A stretch of DNA of 64,000 nucleotides from assembly GCA_002118135.1 (NCBI GenBank), contig BDIU01000376.1:39281-103280 (forward strand), in the 5' to 3' direction. Positions 44,391 to 53,739 of this stretch are shown one piece after another; the stretch's first letter is position 1; each line of letters begins with the position of its first letter. The stretch comes from Trebouxia sp. TZW2008. Lineage: Eukaryota; Chlorophyta; Trebouxiophyceae; Trebouxiales; Trebouxiaceae. The position numbers were made by a program, and so were the translations under genes. The notes beneath the pieces are model-generated. The model searched no databases and was not told the DNA's origin. It saw only the letters and a program-made list of their open reading frames with translations.

Positions 44391-45040
44391 ATTTGTTCCA
44401 GTGCCTGTTGATCCATAGCCGCCAGAGCCACGTACAGTGCTGCTCAGCTCTTGTACTGGCTCAACTTCAGGTGTCATGATTCGCTCCAAAATCAACTGTG
44501 CTATTCTGTCTCCCTTGCTCACTGCACCCATCAGCAGAACTTAGACTGACTGCGCATGCCAAGTACACTGACCAGTTACAAAATTTGCATCACAACCACA
44601 CCTTGAAAGTCATTAGGGCCATGATTGAAAAGAACTACACCAACTGGCCCTCTGTAGTCCTCATCAATGACCCCGGCTGCAGTGTCTATGAAATGCTTGA
44701 CTGCCAGGCCTGATCTGGGTGCAACCCTGGCATATGTGTTGGGTGGTATAGCAATTGCAAGGTCTGTACGGACAACAGCTTTTCCTCTGGCAGGCACTGT
44801 ACAGTCTGCTGCACTGCAGTCAAGCACAAGGTTTGTACAGAGACCAGTGGAAGAAGTGCGGCAGCTTCTTTCCTACCTGGCTAAATCATAGCCAGCGGCT
44901 TTTGCTGAGCCTCTTCTGGGCAATGTTGCTGCAGCACTGAGCAGCTTGACCTGTAACGTGTTGATAGCGTCTGTCTTCTGGGCTTTGGCGACAGGTTCCA
45001 CCGTGACGTTCTCGTTATGAAGCTCAGCAAAGGGTGGCAT
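44391..45040 (-). CDS. DUT: Deoxyuridine 5'-triphosphate nucleotidohydrolase (dUTPase, 168 aa)
   Basis: Hydrolyses dUTP to dUMP, keeping uracil out of DNA. Exons: 45040-44877, 44813-44602, 44521-44391 (507 nt). All five trimeric dUTPase motifs are visible: motif 1 AAGYDLASA across the first junction, motif 2 RVAPRSGLA, motif 3 [14 protein letters not shown], motif 4 [13 protein letters not shown], and motif 5 [10 protein letters not shown] near the end. The catalytic Asp lies in GVIDEDY. The first ATG is at 45040 ([12 protein letters not shown]). No transit peptide is obvious, so it is nuclear or cytosolic. Its start lies inside the 3' end of another minus-strand ORF, which suggests a shared transcript. 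Confidence 0.95.
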
Positions 45041-45334
45041 CTTCAAGCGCTTGTGCGCGGCGTGACGATGAAGCGGTGGCAAGTTCGAACGGCACAGGTG
45101 TGCCAGATCGATCAAACTTCAAGTTGCGAATCAACCAGTATGTGTCGCTATAAGGCTCCGAAGCCTCAGGCGCAACCGACAGCTTGCTGAATGTAAACCA
45201 GGAGCGCAAACAGGACGATGCTGTGGGCTTTGAAGGCGGTCTCGATGACTGCATCTCCACGCAACTCGAAGCCTGTTCGGTTTTGAATTGCAGGTCTGGC
45301 ACGAACTCTTCTTCAGCCCATGCAAGGCTCCTTG
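45024..45334 (-). CDS. Unrecognised ORF overlapping the dUTPase start
   Basis: The open frame ends with a stop at 45024, 17 nt past the dUTPase ATG and in another frame. It reads well as protein: LAWAEEEFVPDLQFKTEQ at its start, then SCLRSWFTFSKLSVAPEASE and YWLIRNLKFDRSGTPVPF, ending LEDATLC. An acceptor precedes it (TTGCAG at 45340-45335, or CTTAG near 45364), so at least one upstream exon is expected; a candidate ATG region lies at 45370-45610. No family was recognised. If translated, it makes an overlapping dicistron with dUTPase. Alternatively it is the 5' UTR of dUTPase with a fortuitous frame. Confidence 0.5.
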
Positions 45335-45654
45335 CTGCAACTTTGCTGCGGTGCAGATCACACCTAAGTCAATGCATGCTGAGCGCGCTGGAGCCTGTTG
45401 CTCCTTTTGCACAACAAAAAGCTGTGCAGACACCAGTTACGTAGTATACTCTAGAGTACACAGTTGCGCAAGGTAAACTCTGCAATTGCACAGTGCAAGC
45501 TCGAATCTGAATAACTGAATCAGCAGATCTGCTTAGATCCAGGACCTTAGCGACGTCGACCATGAACGAGAGCAGGATACGCATCAACATAGTCACTGAG
45601 TTGAGGGCAAGGCATGTGCAGCAGCACAGCCTGATGTGCGTTGCAGGTCTCACA

Positions 45655-47401
45655 TCACAGTGTATTGCTGATATAATTGTCTGTCTTGACCCTATTTTGG
45701 CCTGATGAAATATTAATTACAAGATCATGTTGACCAATGACAGAGCAAATTGTCCAACATGGCTGTGCTAACCAATGCAAGCATAAACAAAATAAATTGA
45801 CAGCAAGGAGTCTAAACAACTAACCATCACTACATTTTGCACCCACCCTACTAGTTAAATGAATTGAAACAAGAACTGTGTCATCCATGAAGCATGCTCA
45901 ACACGTGACGACCAACAATGAAATAGGGTCAATGTTGCAAGAGAAAGCTGTGCACACTCTTCATACAATCCAATGCAAGAACATTGGTACTCATGAGTTC
46001 TAATTTTCAAAGCACGCTTTTCCAAGTAATGACACCAAAAGCTGCTGTGTGAAGCAGTAGCCAGCCTGCTGTAGGTACAATCTGGATGGTCACACTTGGC
46101 TGTTGACCGCAGTCTTTTTTCTATGGAGCTTGCAGCTTTCAAGTTCCACAGACTGCTGAACAGAACACACTGACTTGCTGAAGCAGCTCCTGACCAAGCA
46201 GACATGCTGCAGCTGGCCACAAAGTGTGAAATAGCTGGGCATTTGATATTGATAGAGGACAACTACATCTGTCTGGACTGGTTCGCAGCCTGCCAGCTAC
46301 CGACGATCAAGATGGTCAAGTCGGTGCCTGTGCAGAACATCCTGCCTGCTGCTCATCCGCGCACACAAGTGGCAGTCAACAAGCCCCAGCATTGTCGGCG
46401 TGTAGCTGTCACGAGGTGTTGACGCAGGCGCTGTACACACAACTGGCTGTACAGCTTCAGTCCCTACTCCAGACACCTGCAGACCAACAAGAAAAGATCT
46501 GACTACCGGTACCTTCTGAGCACAATGTTACGCTTTGGTTGCAGAGGCAGCGTAGGTCCGGCGCGGGCGCAGATGCTGGTGCATTAAGTCGAGACGCAGC
46601 AGGCGCAGGTTCAATCCTGTGTGCTGATCGGCAGATGCAGATTCATGGATGCTAAATACTGCCTTATCTGATGACTAATAACAAAATTTGCAAAGTTCAA
46701 GTACATGACACAAAACCTCATGCACACATGAAAATGGCTTGAGTTGATCATGATCTGTCCAGATTTTTGGGCATGATGAGACAATTTTTATTTTCGTCCT
46801 GTTTGGGCCTATTGGCAGGCTGGGGTCTCTACCGTTTTTGACCCTTAATTGCTTTTCTGCAACATTGAAGTGCCTATGTTTTTTTTTCAAGCAAACAACC
46901 TTTGACATGTCATATGGTCATCCTTGTAATTTGCATCAACCTTTATGTCATGATCATCCTGTACCATGATTTGTGCATTTCCTACTATTTTGCCTATGTA
47001 CTATTAGGAATGTTGACTATAACTGCTGTTTGGATTTCTGCAACTCTACCTTTATGATGTAAGCAACAATCATGCAACTGTGTGAGTTGTCATAATTTGC
47101 TACTTGAAAAACCTGCACCACAATCTTGTGCACAATGAACTTGGATTGATCCACATGCAACTGATATTGCTGTGCCTCAAGGCCAAAATGCATGAATTCT
47201 CTGTACCATTGTGCACATTCTGCATTGCCTTTACTTGATCTTTATGAATTACTATTTTCGTCCTGTTTGGGGCCTATTTTGTCTATGAGCATTGTATGAA
47301 TCTGCAGCAGAACAGCTCAGTGACTGTACAGCTGCAGCTGAAATGATCAGCATGCGCAACTTATGCTTCAAATGCAGTTGCAACTGCTGGAAGCTGCTGT
47401 G
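45655..47401. other. Intergenic with AT-rich island and short direct repeats
   Basis: No supported gene. From about 46660 to 47300 the sequence becomes markedly AT-rich. TATTTTCGTCCTGTTTGGG plus CCTATT occurs near 46792 and again near 47253, about 460 bp apart, so the island may be a relic insertion bounded by direct repeats. At 46590-46610 a GGTTCAATCC motif resembles a tRNA B box, but no cloverleaf folds. Confidence 0.5.
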
Positions 47402-49243
47402 CTAAGAGAAAACCCTGTCCAAGGACAGCTTGTGAAATTCAGCAACCCTCTGACAGCCTTGTTTGGCGAGCTCCAGCATTGTGAGATACTGCTTGGTATC
47501 AAGGACCCCATGAATGCTGGACAGCAATACTCCATTGTGCATGACAACCTTGCTGCCTTGCTCTGAAAGTTCACCGCGGGCGCAGAAAGCGAAGCAGCCA
47601 GTCGCTTGGGCATCCTGCATGCGCACAAGCTGGTATGGTTCATGACTTCCAGACTGCTACAATTCGTAGAGGCTCCCTTCACACTGTTTGATGGCATACA
47701 TTTTCTAATGTGACAGTGCAATGCTCACTGCATGAAATGGACGGCTGATTTGCAGCAGCAAGGCATCACATTTTGACCAGCCATGCAGCCTCTGCATGTC
47801 CTGCTTGAGGCACCCCTCATAATTTGCACAATCTGTTGCAAAGTCAAACTGTGTCACCTGTTCCTCTGTGGTGGTTGGGTCTAGCCGCAGACTGCCTGTG
47901 TGCCTATCCAGCGAGCAAGTGACTGAAGCTGCATGACAAAATACAGTTGAAGTCAGCAGCAAAGCTTGAGCGTTGTGCCAGCTTTGAGGACTGTTCTGCA
48001 TAGTGTAGCCATTGGCAGCCAGATGTCAGACAAGATCTGCCATGAGATGATGATGTGCAAAGAGTGATGACAAACGCTACATACTGGTGGTGTGAATACA
48101 TACCAAAGAGGTTGTATAGGAGCACGCCAGCATCCACTAGAGCTGCACAGGTAGCGTTCAGGGCACAAGCCAGCAAAGATCCATCATCCCTTACGACCTG
48201 CCGCGCCCAGACACCTTTATGAGAGTTTACACCAAAACAGTAAAGTCTCTTTGTAAGCACACTTGATGTATGGACAATCTTGATGTAAGAACAATGCCAT
48301 TGGTAACCAATCAGGGCATTCTGACTGCAGCGAATCCTCTGAGTAAGGACAATTCGATGTAAGGACAAATCTCTTGGTAACCAAAGCAGTCATTACAAAG
48401 AGAGTTCACTGTATATGGACATGTCAATACTGTGAATAAGCTGGCTTGACTGCAGAAGCTAGGTGCTTGACTCTGCCCGCGTGGCGTTGATTTCAGCATG
48501 CATGCAGTAGTTTGATGCTGTGTGCGCATAGCGCAAAGGCTTGAAGATGCTGATTAATGTTATGGGACTGTGCTCACCTGTATGATGATCTGCACAGCTG
48601 TCCTGGGATGCAATGACGCTGCAAACACGCCTTGCACTGTTTTTTGTATCAGCCTCTGATTCTGGTTTTCAGTCTGCCCTGCAAGAACACAACAGCTTGG
48701 CTAAGGTGGAATAGGAGTGCGTGAAAATGTAGCAATCCTTGGTTGGCATGCAAATCAACCCACAGACCAGGCCTGATCAGGTGATCGCAGCTGCTTGTCC
48801 TGCAATATGATTGTGAAGTACACATAACATTTTGTTGTGATACAAGTTCAGTCACAGTGAGTTTGCTGCCCAACAGCAGTATTGTTGCGCACTTTGTTGG
48901 AGCTGACCTGGTGCATTGTACCTGTACAAGCCTGACTTTGGTTTGAACACCACCTCCACAATAGCTTGCTCGGAGTCCTCTTTTCGGCCAAAGGTTGTCC
49001 TAGGGCCATACACTGAAGCCAGCACAATGGTCTTGTCTTGGCTCCATTTTGCCGACCCGTCAGCACGGCTCAAGAGACCCCTCTCGCAAAGTAGTGTTCT
49101 GCAGGCAATCGAAGGCTCCTACATAGCCCAGATGCTGGACTGCACAGCTACACAGCTACAACTGCATACCTCACTTGCAAGTCTGTCCGATCGTCAGCCC
49201 GATTTGCCAAAGATCCAGGTCCTGGTCCTGCTTCTGCATTCAT
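47402..49243 (-). CDS. RRP46: Exosome complex component RRP46 (EXOSC5-like), 247 aa
   Basis: RNase PH-fold subunit of the exosome ring (3'-5' RNA processing and decay in nucleus and cytoplasm). Exons: 49243-49170, 49098-48908, 48678-48578, 48197-48104, 47928-47858, 47614-47402 (744 nt, 248 codons). Diagnostic segments: LLSRADGSAKWSQDKT, LASVYGP, HPRTAVQIIIQ, VVRDDGSLLACALNATCAAL followed by VDAGV, and DPTTTEEQ. The order and length match eukaryotic RRP46 rather than RRP41 or MTR3. The N-terminal exon (MNAEAGPGPG) joins through a split Arg codon. A MITE-like element lies in the third intron. As expected for eukaryotic ring subunits, phosphorolytic residues are not evident. Confidence 0.94.
48238..48413. 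mobile_element. MITE-like element, best-preserved copy (F)
   Basis: About 175 bp in an RRP46 intron. The left end ACAGTAAAGTCTCTTTGTAA and the inverse of the right end TTACAAAGAGAGTTCACTGT form imperfect terminal inverted repeats flanked by TA, as in Tc1/mariner- or pogo-derived MITEs. The interior has GATGTAAGGACAATGCCATT-like words and CTTGGTAACCAAAGCAGTCA. It has no coding capacity. Confidence 0.85.
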
Positions 49244-50869
49244 GTCCTTCGTTGTGATGCAGACCTGCGCTGCAGCGTCAGCTCGTGCTGCACATGAGTC
49301 CTCCGGTTACTGAGACAGCCTTCTACTGCATGATGCAGCTGGCAATGGAGAAACGACTGGGTTGAGCCTCATGATTTGGTGCAACGACTTTGACGTGGTC
49401 TGCCGCACTCGCAATGCAAGCGGTCTGCCGTACTCGCAAGCACATCAAGCGATTGCTGATTGGTTTCGGAGCTTGCAGCCAGCAGTCAGTCTCAGACTGC
49501 AGTTGTGCTTCAATTCGTGCAGGAGAGTGTCTGCGACACCATTCACACCTAGGGAGCTGTGTATGCCGCACAACTCCGCACAGACTATACTCATGACATT
49601 TGTCGCCGCTGAGGCTGCTGCAACTGCATCAAGCTGAAATTTGACTCAAGCTGTGCTGTAGAATGCCGACCACGAGTCTCAGGCATTCGTATGTTTAGCT
49701 TCCCGAAGAAACTGCAAGCATTTGGGTCCTGACGTCATGGCTTCTTCTGACGCGTTGTGCCGATCTTCAGGAACTATGGTTTCTACTCTGCATATGTTCA
49801 TCAGCAATCAAGGAGACAACTTGGCTGACTCAGGGATCCTGAGAAGGCTGCAGATGCAATGTCATTTCCTGCTTGTGTCGTGATAGTACACATGTAGAGT
49901 CACTTGACAAGTTTCGCAGTTAGGCTGCTGGACTCATTGATCAAGCAGTTTTCCAAGCCCCTTCAAACATGTCAAACTTGCACAGCACTAACATCGCACT
50001 CTTACAGCAGCACCTACTAGTAGTCTGATACGCACCTTGTTTTGTAGGTATCTGTACCCGTTTGTGTCTTCTATGCAGCAAGCAATCGGCGGTTTGCTCT
50101 TGAAAAAGGCACCCAAAGCGAGTTGCTTGCTGCAATGTCTTAGTTGGAGAGCATCAGGTCATCTGGATGTTGCTCCGCTGACATTTACAAAATTCATATG
50201 AACCACACATGTAGTGACGCTGTGACATGCATGCATGTACATTGAAGATGAGTGGGTGCTGCTGTCAAAGGCAAGTTTATTCAAACACAGCCGAGCCAAA
50301 GCCAGCACAAGTATGGGGCAGACCCTATTTAGGGTGAGCGCTCGGAGGTTATCTCAATTGTGTGCATTTAGTCTCCTCGTTGAAAAAGTTGTAGCGTCTA
50401 GAGGTCTGGCATGTTTGTGTCAATTGCATGCTTACATACTGTGTGAGTCGGATTAGGATACCGACAAAACTCAAAACCCAATCATCATTTTTATCTTTCC
50501 ATCATGCATGCTCGTGTACATTCAGAGCGAGCTGTCGTACTTATGTGACACAGGCGGCTATGCGTCAACACGGAAGAGCTCATAGCGAGTGGCTGCATGC
50601 GGGGCATTTGGCGCCAAGCTGTTGAGGTTTGGTTCCGGAGCGCTGCTTGCGCTGGAGCAGGTCATCGGAATGGACAAACTGATGGACAAACGAAACCTAC
50701 AGAAGCCGCTTGAAACGATCTGAAGCCATGGGGGAGGAGGGAGTGCAACGCCGTCAGCAGCGCAAGCAATACAAGCTTACCTTTGGCATTGGACTGACCT
50801 CTTGCGCAAGACAAGCGAGATCCTGCCTCCAACTGAAGCGTTCCCGGCGGCTTGCGCGATCCATCCGAA
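49244..50869. other. Intergenic between divergent RRP46 and cysteine-rich gene
   Basis: No supported gene. It contains a copy of the dispersed repeat annotated at 50029. A stretch near 49505-49570 resembles, in inverse orientation, 1940-2010 (GGTGTCGCAGAYACTC), a further low-copy repeat. The promoters of RRP46 and the downstream gene must lie at its two ends. Confidence 0.5.
50029..50350. repeat. Dispersed repeat family 2, copy 1
   Basis: Shares with the copies at 52866 and 63137 the ordered blocks TACGCACCTTGTTTTG, CTTCTATGCAGCAAGCA, CTGCAATGTCTTAGT, GAGCATCAGGTCATCTGGAT and, after a gap, AGCCAAAGCCAGCACAAGTA and CCCTATTTAGGGT. No terminal repeats or pol III boxes were recognised. Confidence 0.82.
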
Positions 50870-52166
50870 ATGAAATTTTATACTTCTTTGCTGTGTGGCC
50901 TTCTGTGCCTGACGTGCACACTTGCTATTCCTCCGTAAGTCTGAGCTCGCTGTCCCCGGTCAAGTCCCACATGCATATGTTTACTGTACAGACTGTACAG
51001 GTCGCACCGGCAGGCTGCAACTTGTAGCACCGCGCGCTGCTTGCGTGCTCTGACCCTATGTTTTGCACGTTGCAGGAATCAAGGCACCGGCAAAAACTGC
51101 GTCAAGGTCACTGATGGACCTGGCGGGCCAAAGTGCAGCGCTCGCCAGATTGGTTTGTGCTGTGATGCTACGCGAACCTCTGCAAACTGTCAGCCAGCGT
51201 CTGGCAAGATGTGCGAGGACGCCAATTGCGATGGCGGATATAATCCATTCTGTCTGACACCATTTTGCTGTGATGAGATGGACCTTCCTCAGTGCTATGC
51301 TGCCGCTAATCCAAATGGATGTGTGGTGGGTTGACTGACACCTACACCCCAGCTCTGCTGCTTTGGGTGCATGCACTGTATGTCTGCAGGAAACACGAGT
51401 CAGAAAGTGCAATTACTGCTCATGCACTGCCGTGCAAGTCTCAAAAGATGCAATATTTAGAGTGTGTCATTAACTGTTGCTATGCCCTGTGGCAGCTTAT
51501 TGTGAGATCAGCATTGTCCACTGGGCTTAACAGTGCATATGTCGGCAGATGCACATTGTTGCTCATCCTCATTCTGAAACTTGTGCTGCGCCCTCTCTTT
51601 GCATCTGCATTGGCAAGCAACACCTCTTGTTTCAGAGTCAGTCGAAACCAGAGTCGCAGTGCAAGCTGGCATGCAGGGGCATGCAGTAACACCTGGCATG
51701 ATGATGTCAGACTTGCATGCTGCATGCAGGGGGACTTCAATCCATTCTGCTGTGCTCGAGCTGGAGCAACCACTATTGATGGCAAGACATATAATGGAGG
51801 TATGGATCTGTGTGAAATCTCAGCACCATTTGGCATGGGCTCATGCCACAAATGTATCATGCTATTCTGCACAAACAGTCATGTTGACATCGATGTGGCT
51901 TAGATCATGTGCAGTTAAACATGTCTAAAGCATCTTGCCTTGCCCATCAAGCACTGTGCGTTAGTGGGCACAACTGAGGTTCCAAGCTGCATGTGCATTG
52001 CATTATGTATCACTGTATGCTTTGCTGCCCAATGTTACAAACTTTACTTGCTAGCTATAGCACTGCATGGTGCTGACATTTTGTGACTGATTTTGTTGCA
52101 GGGCTTGATTGCCTCTTCTCAAATGATGCTGGATGCAAGTCCAGACCCAAGACCTATTGCTGCTAA
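50870..52166 (+). CDS. Secreted cysteine-rich protein (149 aa)
   Basis: Exons: 50870-50934, 51076-51325, 51730-51799, 52102-52166 (450 nt). Exon 1 is almost entirely a signal peptide (MKFYTSLLCGLLCLTCTLA, then IPP). The mature part has 18 cysteines, with four CC pairs (LCCDA, FCCDE, FCCAR, YCC at the end) and repeated NPFC segments (GYNPFCLTPFCC and GDFNPFCC). The protein is glycine- and proline-containing without long hydrophobic stretches. The pattern suggests a disulfide-stabilised extracellular or cell-wall protein, possibly with an internal duplication of the NPFC motif. No family was recognised. Exon borders are all GT-AG and in phase. Confidence 0.82.
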
Positions 52167-52313
52167 TCTGTGACTCTGGCATGGAAGCAAAAGTGGCTTG
52201 TGTGTAGCAACATCTTGAGCAGCAAAATTATGAGGAATAAATACAAGTTCAATGCATGCAGCTCAGTCAGCTCACAGCATGGCCAGGAATAAAATACGTC
52301 GTGCCTAACCTTT

Positions 52314-52359
52314 TTTTGATGCCAAAGTCTGCATTTGCAGGCAATCTTTGGCATCAAAA
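52314..52359. repeat. 14-bp perfect inverted repeat downstream of the cysteine-rich gene
   Basis: TTTTGATGCCAAAG (52314-52327) and its exact complement (52346-52359) around an 18-nt loop, starting about 150 nt after the stop codon. It could be a 3' UTR hairpin or a decayed inverted-repeat element. Confidence 0.75.
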
Positions 52360-52865
52360 GGATCCTAGACTGTCTCAAAAGCTGAAGTCAGTACTTTTCA
52401 GGAAATGAGTGAATGCAAAGTGTCAACCTCACTGCACCCTGTGCTGGCTTATTTGATGGGCCATCTACTACCACACTGCCCCCTAGCCAAGCCTTTTGTT
52501 TCTGGTGACGACCATGCTCAGAGTACTCAAGCAACCTTCATCCACAGCCATTCTTGTCAGCAATCTGTAGTGCGCCATAAGTGCTCAATCCATGCATAGG
52601 ATCACTGTTGCATGCAATCCAGGAGTTTCAGACATCAGCGCTGCTTTAAAATTTTTTGCATGCTGCCCAAAACCACAACTGGATTTGGGCCTTGCAGAGC
52701 ATAGAATGCATGCATTCACATGTGTACAGAAAATTGTCTGCTGTACTCTGCATTCTGAACAATCCACCATGAATATGATGCCCCCATCCTCCGTTGACCA
52801 TACACGAATGAAGCTTCTTCAAACAGGCAGAAATTCATAGTACTGCGTTCTACTGCAGTGCCTTG

Positions 52866-53148
52866 CACGTACCTTGGGTTGGAGGCATCTGTACCAGTCT
52901 TCTATGCAGCAAGCAGCCGACGAATGCCTTGACAAAAGCACTCCGAGCGGGTTGCCCGCTGCAATGTCTTAGTCGGCGAGCATCAGGTCATCTTGATGCA
53001 GATCCGCTGAGGCTATTGCAATATGGTGCACGTGACGACATGCACGCAAACAAATCCTCAAAATGGTCTTAAAGCAAGTTCATACAATCATGTGGGAGCC
53101 AAATCAAGCGCAAATGTGGGATGTGCAGGCCTGATTAGGGTAAACGAG
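52866..53148. repeat. Dispersed repeat family 2, copy 2
   Basis: Same block order as at 50029 and 63137: CGTACCTTGGGTTGGAGGC, CTTCTATGCAGCAAGCA, CTGCAATGTCTTAGTCGG and GCATCAGGTCATCTTGAT, ending near GATTAGGGTAAACG. It lies in the intergenic region 52167-53739, in which no gene is supported. Confidence 0.8.
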
Positions 53149-53739
53149 CAGAGCGTGAGCAGAGCAGACCGACAGCAGCAGCCCAGCAAACAGCGCCGCA
53201 CAGCCGAGAACGTCCTCTCCTGCAGACAGCTTCAGATCTACTCAACTCGACTCGACTCATTTGCTGAGGCGTAGATAGTTCGCGATTTACGTCACGGGAC
53301 GTTAACAAACGAGCAGAGCGTGGGTTTTCTCGCTGGGGATTTTCTGCTGGGATTTGCTCTGATGCTGTGCCAGATTCCAAAACGTCGCTGAACGACACCT
53401 TTGCTGCAGATCCGGCGAGCTGGTCTGGTGGAAATTGTGTCAGACACAGTGACAACCAGATTGCTGCGGCTAGCTTGTTGACGAACGTGACGCACATGTT
53501 TCCCGGTACATTCGTTCAGCAGGTCGAAAGTCAAGGCATGGCCAGGTTAGTTCACTGCCGGCGCTACTTTTCGAGGCACCGTTGCCCTGGAACACTGTGT
53601 GAACGTCGCTTGTGTACACCACTTCATGCAGAGCTCCTTGCACGAAATCTAAGCAAGCGTTCAGAATCGTAAGGTTTCAACGCAGGGCTGGCGCTTTGCG
53701 TAGGCTGTAGCCGTGTCCTACGGTTGTGACTGACACATC

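Noticed and set aside
46585..46615. tRNA-like B box GGTTCAATCC
   Set aside because: The stem around it gives a six-base loop and no D-arm, anticodon arm or acceptor stem can be paired.
53135..53672. Overlapping frames on both strands upstream of the unknown gene
   Set aside because: Neither strand gives a consistent family, signal or exon chain; part overlaps a dispersed repeat.
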